A stretch of DNA of 34,765 bases from Chthoniobacterales bacterium (GCA_013697365.1 JACCXA010000036.1:1-34765), one strand, 5' to 3'. Counted from the stretch's first letter, positions 1 to 9,501 are shown. The notes: generated by a model from the sequence alone, not told the origin. Translations and numbers: made by a program.

Positions 1-97
1 GGGCCGACTCCGTGAGCACGGGCGGCATACTCATGGCTGAGGGTAGCCGGGGGGCTTTGCTTGGTCAACCGGAGCACAGCCGGGACGCCCGACCCCG
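1..97. other. Left-edge spacer
   Basis: No gene is visible between the window edge and the stop codon of the acyl-CoA dehydrogenase. The 9-mer GGAGCACAG lies at 71-79. The same or a one-base variant recurs in the spacers at 4139, 4237 (inverted) and 27616, so this may be a fragment of a dispersed palindromic repeat. The neighbouring gene to the left, possibly a thiolase, is outside the window. Confidence 0.4.
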
Positions 98-2026
98 CTA
101 CACGATTCCTGTCCGCAGCATCTCGTGCTTGCCGCCCAACAACTCCTGCACGAGTGCGTAGCCGCGCGCGTCTGCGTTTTTCGAAGTTCCCGCGAAGTGA
201 TGAGCGATGCGCGCTTTCGCGGATTGGCAAAAGTAATTCGCCACGGACAGAATTTCTTCGGCGGGCTTGCCGGTATTAATCAAATGCTGCGCGTACGAAC
301 AGGTCGCATTCATTGCAAAAATTTCCGTGGCGACGCCTACATAACGCGAGAGCAAGAGCTGTTCGCGATCGAGCTTCGGTCCGAAGCGCATCATGGAATG
401 GAACAGACCGCGCGCCAATTTCTTGCTCGTGGCCGCACCGTACTTCACATGTGGTCGAAGTTGCTCATGCAGCTTGCTTAAATCACCTGGCTTTGCCCGG
501 GCGTATTGCCGCGGATACCAGCGTGAGTAGAACGAGCCCGAGCCGAAGATCGATCTGATGCGCGTGCGCATCGGCAGCGTCGTATTGAAAATCGCGCCGC
601 CAACTTTCAGATGCGGGTCGAGCGCTTCGCGCGCAATAAAGAGCCGCATGATCTCACTTGAGCCTTCGAAAATGGTGTTGATCCGGCAATCCCGCAGGAA
701 GCGCTCCACTGCGGTCGGCTCATCGCCACGGTCGCGCAGAGATTTCTCGGTTTCGTAACCACGTCCACCGCGCACCTGCATCGCGTCATCGGCGATCTTC
801 CAGGTCATCTCGGTCGACCACATTTTGCACATCGCGGTCTCGATCCGAAGATCGCCCGCCTTTCTGTCGACCATGGCTGAGGTCAAAAACGTAATTGCCT
901 CCATCGCAAAAGTGTTCCCCGCCATTTCGGCGATCTTCCCGGCGATGGCGTAATGCTGTCCGATCGGCACGCCCCATTGCACACGCTCGCTCGCCCACTT
1001 GCGCGAGACCTCGAGGAGGCGTTTGCATAAGCCAACACAGGCTGCTGGAATGGTGAGCCGCCCAGTGTTTAACGTCGTCAAGGCTACCTTCAACCCCTTC
1101 CCCTCGCCCGCGATGATGTTTTCGCGCGGGACGCGAACGTCTTTAAATGTGACGACTCCATTATAGAGGGCGCGCAGGCCCATAAAGCGGCAGCGATGCG
1201 GCATGTCCAGCCCCGGCGTGTTCACTTCCACGATGAACGCCGTGATCTGTTTCCGTTCTTTCCCGTTCACCATCTTGGGCGGCGTTTGCGCCATCACCAC
1301 GAGCACGCCCGCCTTGAGCCCGTTTGTGCACCAGAGCTTCTCGCCGTTCATGATAAACGCGGAGCCATCCGGCGTTGGATCAGCACGGAGGCTCATCGTC
1401 GCGGGGTCGGAACCGGCGTGGGCCTCAGTCAACGCAAAAGCCGAAATCTCATGCCGAGCCACACGGGGCAGATATTTCGCCTTCTGCTCCTCCGTCCCGA
1501 ACAAGAGCAACGGCTGCGGAACTCCAATCGATTGATGCGCGGAAACAAGCGCGGTTAGATTCGCGTCCCAGCTTCCCAGCAGCATCGCAGCGCGTCCATA
1601 ATTTACCTGCGACAAACCAAGCCCGCCATACTGCTTCGGCACCTTGATCGCGAATGCACCCATCGCGAAAAGGTCGTCGATGTTCTTTTGCGGAATCTCG
1701 CCCGAGCGATCGATCTCATCGGCATTTACGTTCGCGTGCAGATACTCCTTCAGCTGCGCCAGGAACGGTTCGCCTGCGGAGCGATCCTCGGGGCTTTGTT
1801 CCGGCCACGGGAAAATGCGGTCGAAGGCAAACTTCCCGACGAACAAGTTGCTCGCGAAACTACCACGTTCATCGAGCGGATCGCGGGAGCTCTCCGCCAG
1901 ATCCAGCGCGGCCGCCTTTCCCGCCGACATCTTCGAAGTGTCGATAACCGATGCCTGCGTCTTCTCAGGTGTCGCGCTGGTTTCTTCGCTGATCTGTTTC
2001 TCAGGAGCTTCGAGGGAGGATTTCAT
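98..2026 (-). CDS. Acyl-CoA dehydrogenase, VLCAD/ACAD9-like
   Basis: Flavoprotein that would catalyse the first, alpha-beta dehydrogenating step of fatty acid beta-oxidation in the cytoplasm. At 642 residues it is far longer than the usual ~380-residue enzymes and resembles the VLCAD/ACAD9 type, with an extra C-terminal helical region. Visible motifs are the FAD/substrate segment FALTEAHAGSDP (about 197-208), WCTNG (about 232-236) and IFEGSSEIMRLF (452-463), whose Glu454 is the expected catalytic base. The first ~60 residues are polar, Ser/Glu/Ala-rich and probably disordered. It starts at ATG 2026, three bases after the stop of the upstream hydratase/dehydrogenase, so the two are almost surely one transcript. 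The family assignment is firm. Chain-length preference is inferred from length and architecture only. Confidence 0.93.
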   Translation of the reverse strand: MKSSLEAPEKQISEETSATPEKTQASVIDTSKMSAGKAAALDLAESSRDPLDERGSFASNLFVGKFAFDRIFPWPEQSPEDRSAGEPFLAQLKEYLHANVNADEIDRSGEIPQKNIDDLFAMGAFAIKVPKQYGGLGLSQVNYGRAAMLLGSWDANLTALVSAHQSIGVPQPLLLFGTEEQKAKYLPRVARHEISAFALTEAHAGSDPATMSLRADPTPDGSAFIMNGEKLWCTNGLKAGVLVVMAQTPPKMVNGKERKQITAFIVEVNTPGLDMPHRCRFMGLRALYNGVVTFKDVRVPRENIIAGEGKGLKVALTTLNTGRLTIPAACVGLCKRLLEVSRKWASERVQWGVPIGQHYAIAGKIAEMAGNTFAMEAITFLTSAMVDRKAGDLRIETAMCKMWSTEMTWKIADDAMQVRGGRGYETEKSLRDRGDEPTAVERFLRDCRINTIFEGSSEIMRLFIAREALDPHLKVGGAIFNTTLPMRTRIRSIFGSGSFYSRWYPRQYARAKPGDLSKLHEQLRPHVKYGAATSKKLARGLFHSMMRFGPKLDREQLLLSRYVGVATEIFAMNATCSYAQHLINTGKPAEEILSVANYFCQSAKARIAHHFAGTSKNADARGYALVQELLGGKHEMLRTGIV

Positions 2027-2029
2027 AAA

Positions 2030-4099
2030 TTAGTTGCCGTTGTAAAAGGTCTTGTCGGCTTGCGCATGTGCGCGCAGCAAATCGCAGGGCACGAACTTAT
2101 CCCCTGCGCGCGCGTGCAGTCCGTCCATTTCTGTAACGACCTTCTTCAATCCAACATAATCCGCGTAGCGCAATGGCCCGCCGCGGAAAGGCGCAAAACC
2201 TGTGCCCATCATCATGCCGAAGTCGGCGTCTTCCGCGGTCGCCACCACCTTCTCTTCCAGGCAGCGCGCAGCTTCGTTTACCATTAGAAAAACAAGACGA
2301 TCGGAGAGATTCTCCGCCAGGCCATTCTCACCCGGCGATTGGCGCCACTCCTGGAGCGCTTCGTTATCCGTCTGTGACTTGCCTTCGTACTGGTAAAAGC
2401 CTCTGCCGGATTTGCGACCCAGCAGCTTCCCCGCAAGCATCTTTCGCAGAATTTCCGGGGCGCGATTGCGACGGCCAAAAGGTTTCTCGAGCGTCTCGGC
2501 GATGTCGACCGTGATGTCGACACCGATCTCATCGATCAAACGCAGCGGTCCCATCGGCATGCCCCACGCGGTCAGCGCGTCGTCGATTTCTTTCGCGCTC
2601 AGGCCCCGTTCATAAAGCTCGGCCGCGTCGAGCAAGTATGGGAACAAGACGCGATTCACGAGGAATCCCGGGCTGTCCTGCACCACGACGGGGAGCTTTG
2701 CGATCTGCCGGGTAAAGGCGAGCGCTCGATCGATCGTCGCCTGAGACGTCTGCTGGCCAACGACAACCTCGACCAACTTCATCCGGCTGACGGGATTGAA
2801 AAAGTGAAGGCCGATGACCCGCTCCGGCTGGCCCGTCACGGCGCCGAGTTCGGTGATCGAAAGCGCGGAAGTATTCGTGGCGAGAATTGCTTCGGCCGGA
2901 GTCTTAGCCGCGAGATCGGTGAAAATTTGCTTCTTGATCTCCATTTTCTCCGAGGCTGCTTCGATCGCAATTCCAAGATCGCGCATCTCGCCAGGATTAG
3001 TGGAAGCGACGATGCGGGCGCGGCCTTGCGTCGCCTTTTCCTCGCTCATCAAGCCGCGCTTCACAGCGTCTCCGTACGTTTTCTCGATCGACGCCAGGCC
3101 GCGGTCGAGTTGCTGCGGACTCACGTCGCGCAGGATGACGGAAACGCCGCGCGAACTAAGCCAGTGCGCGATGCCCGAACCCATCACGCCCGCGCCCACC
3201 ACGGCCGCGTGTGTCACTTTCTCCGCGGAAGCTTTCGTCGACCCTTTTCGGAATTTGTCGCCCAGGAAGAAATTGCGAATCAGGTTTTGCGTTGCCTCGG
3301 TTTCGCCCAGATCCACGATCGCGTCCAACTCCATCCGGAGGGATTCTTCGATCGTTCCTGCAGCACCCTTGCTGATGATTTCGAGCGCCCGCGCCGGTGC
3401 AGCACTATGACCTCGCGGCGCCGAAATCACCTTTCCCGAGGCAGCCGGCGGGACTGTTTTCCGTTTGCCCTTGGCGAGCATATTCCGAGCGGCCTCGAGA
3501 AGCCGTTCGCGAGTCACCACTTCGTCCACCAGCCCGAGCCGGGAGGCTTCCTCCGCTGGATAGAGTTTCCCGTGTAGAATCACTTCCGCCGCCGTTTCCG
3601 TCCCGATAAGCCGCGGCAAACGCGTCGCGCCGCCCCAGGCAGGGACCAGCCCAAGAGTCGTCTCGGGGAGCCCGATCCGCGTGGCGGGATCGCCTGAGCA
3701 GACTCGGTAATCACAAGTCAGGGTGATCTCATATCCTCCACCCGCGCAGGCGCCGTGGATGGCCGCGACTGTCGGCACCGGCAACGCCGCCAGCCGGTTA
3801 AACTGGCGTTGTCCGCTCGCAATGAAAGCGCGCAGCTCGCCAGTTTGCGCCTGGCGCAGGAGCGTCTGCAAGTCGGCGCCCGCGACAAAGATCGACTTCT
3901 TGGCCGATGTCACGATCACCCCTTTAATCGAAGCGTCCTTCCCGATCCCATCCAGGTGCTCGCGCAGATTTTCCATCGTAGCGGCATCGAAGATATTCGC
4001 GCCTGATTCGGGCCGGTCGAAGGTCAGAATGCAGATCCCGTCTTCCCCTGTTTCGCGTTTGATCGGTGCCCCAGTCAGAGTCGCTGTCATCGGATTCAT
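2030..4099 (-). CDS. Bifunctional enoyl-CoA hydratase / 3-hydroxyacyl-CoA dehydrogenase (FadB/FadJ family)
   Basis: Multifunctional beta-oxidation enzyme of 689 residues that hydrates enoyl-CoA and then oxidises 3-hydroxyacyl-CoA with NAD+. The N-terminal crotonase domain (about 15-205) carries the oxyanion segment FVAGADL (71-77) and both catalytic glutamates, Glu124 in GGGYE and Glu146 in LPET. The C-terminal dehydrogenase domain begins near 297 with the NAD-binding GAGVMG (302-307), followed by IGLHFFNP with the expected catalytic His432, then SPGFLVNR and the helical C-terminal domain. It is slightly shorter than E. coli FadJ. It is the first gene of a two-gene minus-strand unit with the acyl-CoA dehydrogenase. 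Its usual thiolase partner is not in the window. The start is ATG 4099; a second Met three codons later is an alternative. Confidence 0.94.
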   Translation of the reverse strand: MNPMTATLTGAPIKRETGEDGICILTFDRPESGANIFDAATMENLREHLDGIGKDASIKGVIVTSAKKSIFVAGADLQTLLRQAQTGELRAFIASGQRQFNRLAALPVPTVAAIHGACAGGGYEITLTCDYRVCSGDPATRIGLPETTLGLVPAWGGATRLPRLIGTETAAEVILHGKLYPAEEASRLGLVDEVVTRERLLEAARNMLAKGKRKTVPPAASGKVISAPRGHSAAPARALEIISKGAAGTIEESLRMELDAIVDLGETEATQNLIRNFFLGDKFRKGSTKASAEKVTHAAVVGAGVMGSGIAHWLSSRGVSVILRDVSPQQLDRGLASIEKTYGDAVKRGLMSEEKATQGRARIVASTNPGEMRDLGIAIEAASEKMEIKKQIFTDLAAKTPAEAILATNTSALSITELGAVTGQPERVIGLHFFNPVSRMKLVEVVVGQQTSQATIDRALAFTRQIAKLPVVVQDSPGFLVNRVLFPYLLDAAELYERGLSAKEIDDALTAWGMPMGPLRLIDEIGVDITVDIAETLEKPFGRRNRAPEILRKMLAGKLLGRKSGRGFYQYEGKSQTDNEALQEWRQSPGENGLAENLSDRLVFLMVNEAARCLEEKVVATAEDADFGMMMGTGFAPFRGGPLRYADYVGLKKVVTEMDGLHARAGDKFVPCDLLRAHAQADKTFYNGN

Positions 4100-4317
4100 A
4101 TTGGCGAGAATGCTGGAGATTCCAAGTGGAGAGCGTGTGGAACACAGCTGGCCGAGGCTGTGCCGCCTGGGGGCACTGTGCCCGATGAATTCAAGGGCGA
4201 CCGGCTGAAAACCCGGGCTCCGCCGAGCCTAAAAGCCTGTGTTCCGTTGCACGGCTGGGCGGCGAGTGATAGAAGACGAGGGCTCGTCGGCCGGACTGCC
4301 TTCTTCTTCTTGCCCAA
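4100..4317. repeat. Divergent spacer with a palindrome-bounded repeat (4139-4245)
   Basis: This 218-base spacer separates the divergent fad unit and mgtE, so it must hold both promoters, though no convincing -35/-10 pair stands out. GGAACACAG at 4139-4147 is matched by its exact reverse complement at 4237-4245, bounding a 107-base segment. Inside, CACAGC and GCTGTG (4143-4162) form a smaller dyad. The layout resembles a small non-coding repeat unit (REP or MITE-like). I could not recognise an Mg2+ riboswitch ahead of mgtE. Confidence 0.4.
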
Positions 4318-5715
4318 ATGGTCGGCAGAATCCTTCAACCGGAAATCAAAAGCCTGATCGAGGCGCGCGATTTCGCGGCGCTGCGCGAGCTGTTCGAAGA
4401 TTGGCCTCCGGCCGATGTCGCAGAGGTCATTCTCGACATGGAAGAAAATGACCAGGTCATTATCTTCCGCGTCCTGCCGCACGTCCTGGCCGCGGACGTG
4501 TTTGAATATCTCGGGATCGAAGCCCAGCAACAGCTTCTGCGCGGCATGGCGCACGAACAGGTGGTGGGAATTCTGAACGAAATGTCACCCGACGATCGGA
4601 CGGCATTGCTGGAGGAACTCCCGAGTGCGGCAGCGCGGCAATTAATCCAGTTACTCACGCCGGAGGAGCGGCGCGTCGCGCAGGCTCTCCTTGGTTATCC
4701 AGAGGGAAGCGTCGGTCGATTGATGACGCCGGACTTCATCGCGGTGCACGCGGATTGGACGATCAAGGAAGTCCTTGAATACGTGCGCGAACATGGCCAG
4801 GACTCGGAGACGCTCAACGTCATCTACGTGGTAGATGAACGCGGCAAGCTGCTCGACGACCTGCGGATCCGGGAGATCCTGCTCCAGCCGCTTCATTCGA
4901 AAGTGAGCGAGCTGATGAATGAAAATTTCGTCAGCTTGCGCGTGGCAGAACCGGAACAGGACGCGGTCCATGTGTTTCGGAAATATGATCGCACTGTCCT
5001 GCCGGTGACCGACTCAAACGCCGTCCTCGTCGGGATGGTGACGATCGATGACATGCTGGACGTCGCGGAAGAGGAGGCGACGGAGGACATCCACAAATTC
5101 GGCGGCATGGAAGCACTGGAGGAGCCATACATGCGCATCCCGCTGATGACGATGGTGGGGAAGCGAGCGCCCTGGCTCGTCGTTCTTCTCATCGGCGAAA
5201 TGTTGACCGCGACGGCGATGGCATTCTACGAGCACGAGATCGCAAAAGCCGTCGTGCTGGCCGTCTTCCTGCCCATGATTATTTCGAGCGGTGGCAACTC
5301 GGGCTCGCAAGCGTCCACCTTGATCATCCGCGCAATGGCGCTGGGTGAAGTGACCTTGCGCGATTGGTGGCGCGTGATGAAACGCGAGCTCATGGCGGGT
5401 GCGCTGCTCGGAGTTTTTCTTGGCGTGATCGGAGCGGCCCGCGTCGCTATCTGGTCGGTGGTCTTGGAAAAATATCGCGGCGAGAAAATTTACGGGGAAT
5501 ACTGGCCGCAGGTCGCCGCGACGATCGGCATCACGCTGACCTGCGTTGTGCTGTGGGGATCTCTTTCCGGCTCGATGTTGCCCTTCGCGCTGCGGCGGTT
5601 CGGGTTGGACCCGGCGACGTCTTCAGCCCCCTTTGTGGCGACTCTCGTGGACGTTACGGGCGTGATTATTTACTTCAGCATCGCGCTCTTCATCATGCGC
5701 GGGACGCTCCTGTAG
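4318..5715 (+). CDS. mgtE: Magnesium transporter MgtE
   Basis: Inner-membrane Mg2+ channel of 465 residues with the standard three-part MgtE layout. An N-terminal superhelical domain (about 1-120) contains acidic repeats such as WPPADVAEVILDMEENDQ. Two CBS domains follow (about 130-250), then a cytoplasmic plug helix, and five membrane segments from about residue 275 to the end. The pore signature FLPMIISSGGNSGSQAS and the late DPATSSAPFVATLVDVTG segment with its conserved Asp are both present. In this family the cytoplasmic domains sense intracellular Mg2+ and close the pore. Start is ATG 4318. The gene stands alone, divergent from the fad pair and convergent with the next oxidoreductase gene. 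Confidence 0.95.
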   Translation: MVGRILQPEIKSLIEARDFAALRELFEDWPPADVAEVILDMEENDQVIIFRVLPHVLAADVFEYLGIEAQQQLLRGMAHEQVVGILNEMSPDDRTALLEELPSAAARQLIQLLTPEERRVAQALLGYPEGSVGRLMTPDFIAVHADWTIKEVLEYVREHGQDSETLNVIYVVDERGKLLDDLRIREILLQPLHSKVSELMNENFVSLRVAEPEQDAVHVFRKYDRTVLPVTDSNAVLVGMVTIDDMLDVAEEEATEDIHKFGGMEALEEPYMRIPLMTMVGKRAPWLVVLLIGEMLTATAMAFYEHEIAKAVVLAVFLPMIISSGGNSGSQASTLIIRAMALGEVTLRDWWRVMKRELMAGALLGVFLGVIGAARVAIWSVVLEKYRGEKIYGEYWPQVAATIGITLTCVVLWGSLSGSMLPFALRRFGLDPATSSAPFVATLVDVTGVIIYFSIALFIMRGTLL

Positions 5716-5804
5716 GCCACGTTTTCTGACTGGTCCCACGCCGGCCGCCCCTAGCATACAGCGCGATCGGTCTTAAGGCCGAAACACCCTCCGCCGGGAC
5801 AGCA

Positions 5805-6842
5805 TCAAATCTTGATGTCGACCCACTCGTTCCGGGCGCGCGAGTCCGCGACTGCCTGGACAACGCGCATGTAGGCGACGCCGTCCTCGAAATCAGGATG
5901 GGGCCGGCTCTTCCCGCCTGATTTCACTGCGGCGAGAAAGTCATCTTCCACGCGCCAACCGCTTTCGAGGTCTGGCGTGAGCTTCACTTCATGCAAAGCC
6001 CGGTCGCCGTTCTTTCCGATTTGGATGAGGTCGGTGCCGAAGTCATACGTCATCGTGCCAGCATCGCCATAAATCTCGAGGCGGTCGCCGGGCGGCAACG
6101 CATTGATCCCGCTGAACTCCAGGGCTCCTTGAGCGCCATTTGCAAAAGTGCACAGCACGTTCAGCAAATCGGGGACGATCACTTCGTAACCCTGACGCAT
6201 CGGATAGAGGATCTTGCCTCGCGCATAGACACCCGTGATTTCGCCCAGCCAGCGCTGCAGCACTTCCACGTAAATTCCGAGCGCCAGCACATTCAATCCG
6301 CTGATCTCGATTCGTTGCCGCCAGTGCGGAGCTGCATCCGGGTTTAGGTAAGCGCCGGTAAAACTCTGCAGCCGGATATGATGCGGACGCCCAAGATAAT
6401 TCTCCGCCAGCAGCTTCTTCACCAGAAGATCGCCCCGTAAGCCGAACGGCGGTGGGCAAAGCATGGTGACCTGGTTAGGAAAACGCCGAGCTGTCGCGAG
6501 CATCTCTTCGGCTTCCGCGAGGTCCATCGCCATGCGCGCTTGACAGAAGACGTGTTTCCCGGCTTCGAGGGCGGAGACGGTTACCGCGGAATGCATGTAG
6601 GGCGGAGTGCCGATCCAGATGATATCGAGGTCTGGCAAAGCGAGGAGATCGGCCCAGTTCTCGATCGGAACCGCATGAGGCACATTGTCATCGCAGAACT
6701 TCTGCGAGCTTTCGTAGGTGGAATTCGAGACAGCGACAATTTCGACTTCGTGATGCCGTTTCAGAGCAGGCAGATGCCGGTTGCGGACGATTTCGCCGGC
6801 ACCAATGATGCCGATTCGGAGCTTTTGATTGGAGCGAGACAT
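5805..6842 (-). CDS. Gfo/Idh/MocA family oxidoreductase
   Basis: NAD(P)-dependent dehydrogenase-like protein of 345 residues, cytoplasmic, substrate unknown, most often a sugar or inositol derivative in this family. The N-terminal Rossmann fold shows GIIGAGEI (11-18) followed by conserved strands (EIVAVSN, DIIWIGTPP). The C-terminal alpha/beta substrate domain begins near 125. The family's near-universal EKP segment, whose Lys is catalytic, would fall at about 100-105, but the sequence there reads CQARMA with no Lys. Either a divergent subfamily uses another residue, or the protein is a non-classical member. It is divergent from rpmB, with 148 bases between the starts. It has no operon partner, so context does not suggest a substrate. 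Confidence 0.85.
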   Translation of the reverse strand: MSRSNQKLRIGIIGAGEIVRNRHLPALKRHHEVEIVAVSNSTYESSQKFCDDNVPHAVPIENWADLLALPDLDIIWIGTPPYMHSAVTVSALEAGKHVFCQARMAMDLAEAEEMLATARRFPNQVTMLCPPPFGLRGDLLVKKLLAENYLGRPHHIRLQSFTGAYLNPDAAPHWRQRIEISGLNVLALGIYVEVLQRWLGEITGVYARGKILYPMRQGYEVIVPDLLNVLCTFANGAQGALEFSGINALPPGDRLEIYGDAGTMTYDFGTDLIQIGKNGDRALHEVKLTPDLESGWRVEDDFLAAVKSGGKSRPHPDFEDGVAYMRVVQAVADSRARNEWVDIKI

Positions 6843-6990
6843 TTGTTAGGGCGCCGGAAAAGGGTGCGAGGACGGGGCCTCTTTCCCGGCGGAAGTTAGC
6901 TTTGACCTTGTCAGGCGAGACGTGTTCAAGATTCGCTTGACCGAGAATGGCAGGGACGCCACGTTGCGCGACTCTTTTTCCTGAGCCGTT

Positions 6991-7260
6991 ATGTCAAAAG
7001 TTTGCAGTATCACAGGAGCCAAGGTCACGCGCGGCAGTATTATTCATCGCCGCGGTATGGCCAAGAAAAAGGGCGGTGTGGGCCGGCATGTGACGAAGAA
7101 TGTTCCCCGCACCTTTAGCCCGAACTTGCATGAGCATCGTGTCTGGATTCCGGAGCTGCGAAAATACGTGCGGATCAAGGTGACGACGCGCGCGATGAAG
7201 ACGCTGAACAAAAACGGCGCCTACGCGACGTTGAAAAAAGCGGGCTTGATCGGAGCCTAA
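6991..7260 (+). CDS. rpmB: 50S ribosomal protein bL28
   Basis: Ribosomal large-subunit protein of 89 residues, a normal length. It begins MSKVCSITGAK, followed by RTFSPNLHEHRVWIPE and the C-terminal TTRAMKTLNKNG segment, all typical of bL28. Pairs of Cys found in zinc-binding versions are absent; only Cys5 is present. It stands alone rather than beside rpmG. Its TAA stop (7258-7260) overlaps the TAG stop of the convergent gene (7257-7259), leaving no room for a conventional terminator between them. Confidence 0.96.
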   Translation: MSKVCSITGAKVTRGSIIHRRGMAKKKGGVGRHVTKNVPRTFSPNLHEHRVWIPELRKYVRIKVTTRAMKTLNKNGAYATLKKAGLIGA

Positions 7261-8900
7261 GCGCCTTCGATCGCGCGTTGTGAATTCGGCGTTTCCGTTG
7301 CTTCGCGTGCTACGCTCTCCTCCGAGATCGCTGGAGCACATTCGGACGTCTCAGCCGAGCCTGCAGCGATGGTTTCAGCGGTCGGCTCCGCTCGACTTCC
7401 TTCCGGGCGATCTTCCTCGCTCAAACGGTCTGTCAACGGCCCACGTGTAGCCTGCAGCGCCGGCTCAGTCATATCCTGGGTCGCAGAAGGTGCGTCGGTA
7501 GCTGCTTCACTAGGAGCAGAAATAGGTGGTGCGGCCGCGCCTTGTGAAAGGCCAACATGCTTCTCCTGGGAGGCAGGCTTGGCGCGCGGTAGATCCAACG
7601 AACCATCATTAAACTCGATCAGGTAACCTTCCGTGATCAGCCACCGCAGATCAGATGCGAGCGAGAGCTTCACCTTGTCGGACTCGGCCGGCTCCACGAC
7701 TCCGGAGACTAATTTCTCCGCCAGTTGCTTCCGGTTCATTCCCGGCGCTGCGGATACCGTCGTCAGGATGGAATTGATCGAAGCGGAAACACCGGTGCTT
7801 TCGTGATTAAAGCTCCGAATGCGGATGGGCGAAACGAAGAGCATGCCTTTGCGATGCCGGAAGATATTCAAACCCGCGGGGCGCAATCCGCTGGCCAGTT
7901 CCTGCATCATTTTTGAAGGAGATCGTATCTCCGCCGCCCAGGCGTCCTCGATCACCCGGCCCAATCCGCGATCCGGCAATCGACGGCTCAAAACGCCGCT
8001 GATAGTCAACTCCGGCGCCGTCCGAATCAAGGTTGTTAAATGGGTTTGCCGGAAATGGCGTTCCGCCTCCGACAGGCTCGTGAATGTAACAGGCGGCTCG
8101 ACACTTTTCGTTGTGTAAACCGTGACACTGCGAGCTTGCTCTTTCCAAGCCTCCACAACCGTCGGATCGCTCACGATCTCAATCTGCCGCTGAAAATCGG
8201 CGAAGCTCATTCTCCGGCTGTAACGCTGCTCATAAAGAGCGCGCAGCTGCGGCTGGTAGCTGTGATGGTTCGTCGGGCCCAGTAACGTCCCGCTCGAGCG
8301 GTCGCGCGCCACGTTGCTGAAGTTACCTTTGATCTGCTCCGACTGCGTGACTTCCACGTTGTAGAAGTCATCTTTAACAGTCGCAAAAGCACTGCCTTCA
8401 AGGATGCGCGCATCAGCCGCGACAGCTCCATTTTCACCGAGCTGGAAGAGTGGCATTTCCGCCGGAGCGCTCAAGTGCACATCATAGCGCTCCGGCTTAT
8501 CCAAAAACATGCGGGCAAGCGCGAAGACCGAATAGGTGATTGTCCCCGATTTTATCTGCGCGATCACACTCTCAAACGCTGCCGCATGCGGAATAAATCT
8601 TACCGCGACCTGCGGCAGTGGCACTTCAGCTTCGCGCGGGCGCTCCGCCTCGAAAGACCGTTCCGGCTGCTCCGGCCTGCGCTGCTGTTCGGGGCGTTTC
8701 CCACGATCGCGCTGTTCCCGGCTTTTGGGCGGGCGAGGCCGGGAATCGCGTTCCTGCTGCCGCCCACGACCCCCGCGATCGTAAGACCGTTCGTCTTCAC
8801 CTTTGTAGTCAGCGTAGTCGTTCGTGCGCGCCGGTTCATTGACCCAGGCGGGCATCAATTTCAGGTCGAGCAAATCGGCGGGAGTGGTCGGCGCAGACAT
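7257..8900 (-). CDS. Large unknown protein with Arg/Gly-rich N-terminus
   Basis: I do not recognise a named family for this 547-residue protein. No signal peptide or membrane segment is visible. Residues about 35-95 are dominated by Arg, Gln, Glu, Pro and Gly, with RGGRGR-like stretches that resemble nucleic-acid-binding disordered tails. A folded core of roughly 98-440 follows, containing a segment near 385-440 ([10 protein letters not shown] then [17 protein letters not shown]) that looks like a winged-helix fold. The last ~110 residues are Ala/Glu/Ser/Thr/Pro-rich and probably disordered. The arrangement suggests an RNA- or DNA-associated protein, which is inference from composition. It starts at ATG 8900, divergent from acpP, and is convergent with rpmB. 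Confidence 0.75.
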   Translation of the reverse strand: MSAPTTPADLLDLKLMPAWVNEPARTNDYADYKGEDERSYDRGGRGRQQERDSRPRPPKSREQRDRGKRPEQQRRPEQPERSFEAERPREAEVPLPQVAVRFIPHAAAFESVIAQIKSGTITYSVFALARMFLDKPERYDVHLSAPAEMPLFQLGENGAVAADARILEGSAFATVKDDFYNVEVTQSEQIKGNFSNVARDRSSGTLLGPTNHHSYQPQLRALYEQRYSRRMSFADFQRQIEIVSDPTVVEAWKEQARSVTVYTTKSVEPPVTFTSLSEAERHFRQTHLTTLIRTAPELTISGVLSRRLPDRGLGRVIEDAWAAEIRSPSKMMQELASGLRPAGLNIFRHRKGMLFVSPIRIRSFNHESTGVSASINSILTTVSAAPGMNRKQLAEKLVSGVVEPAESDKVKLSLASDLRWLITEGYLIEFNDGSLDLPRAKPASQEKHVGLSQGAAAPPISAPSEAATDAPSATQDMTEPALQATRGPLTDRLSEEDRPEGSRAEPTAETIAAGSAETSECAPAISEESVAREATETPNSQRAIEGA

Positions 8901-8978
8901 CTTGTTCTCTTACGCTAACACCCCGCGAAGTAAACCGTTGCGCATGCATTCGCGCCTTGTTTTCCACCGGGAAATTTA

Positions 8979-9007
8979 TTGACAAGGCCCCGGATTCATT
9001 TACTTCC
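8979..9007 (+). promoter_or_regulatory. Possible promoter of the acyl carrier protein gene
   Basis: A perfect TTGACA sits at 8979-8984, 84 bases before the acpP start. The bases about 16-17 downstream (TACTTC region, 9001-9007) are a poor match to a -10 box, so only the -35 half is convincing. Confidence 0.3.
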
Positions 9008-9067
9008 CATCCTTCATCGGGACTGCTTCAACCTGCCCGGCCACTGATCAAATACTTAGGAAATTTT

Positions 9068-9316
9068 ATGAGCGACAAACCAATTGAAGAGAAGGTCAAA
9101 GACATCATCGTCGAGCAACTCGGGGTGAACCCGGAGCAAGTCACGCCGACGGCCTCTTTTATTGAAGATTTGGGTGCGGATTCGCTCGATATCGTCGAGC
9201 TCGTGATGGCTTTCGAAGAAGAATTTTCGGTCGAGGTGCCCGACGAAGACGCGGAGAAGCTTCAGACGGTCGGCGATGTGATCAAGTACATCGAAGAGAA
9301 AGCGGCGAAGCAGTAA
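9068..9316 (+). CDS. acpP: Acyl carrier protein
   Basis: Small acidic carrier of 82 residues for fatty acid synthesis. The phosphopantetheine attachment motif [18 protein letters not shown] is present with its serine in DSLD, and the C-terminal [12 protein letters not shown] helix is typical. An in-frame extension to 8957 exists, but the family starts a few residues before the first helix, so the ATG at 9068 (MSDKPIEEK) is chosen. AGG at 9058-9060 may serve as a ribosome binding site. The gene is monocistronic: a strong terminator follows 43 bases after the stop. No fab gene is adjacent. Confidence 0.96.
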   Translation: MSDKPIEEKVKDIIVEQLGVNPEQVTPTASFIEDLGADSLDIVELVMAFEEEFSVEVPDEDAEKLQTVGDVIKYIEEKAAKQ

Positions 9317-9359
9317 AAAACTTTCACGAAGCGAGCTGCAGCTCGGCTCTTTTCCAGGA

Positions 9360-9386
9360 AAACACGACTTAGGTCGTGTTTTTTTG
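9360..9386 (+). terminator. Rho-independent terminator after acpP
   Basis: A perfect 8-bp stem (AACACGAC 9361-9368 with GTCGTGTT 9373-9380) and a four-base loop are followed by a run of T (9381-9386). The preceding A at 9360 pairs with the first T of the tract. This is the clearest intrinsic terminator in the window. Confidence 0.85.
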
Positions 9387-9501
9387 TTTGCGGGGGTACC
9401 GGCAGAGAACGAATCGAGACGGAATCGCCGTCGCCTCCTTTCGAAAGCAAACATTGCGCTGGCAGACTCCCGTTCCTGAATTGCGCTCAAGCCCGCTCTC
9501 C

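Noticed and set aside
4100-4317. Mg2+ riboswitch ahead of mgtE
   Set aside because: I could not identify the conserved core of a known Mg2+ riboswitch; the structure seen there is explained by a short inverted repeat.
5767-5782. Small hairpin with a UUAA loop between mgtE and the oxidoreductase gene
   Set aside because: The stem is six pairs including one G-T, with no T-tract. Too weak to call a terminator.
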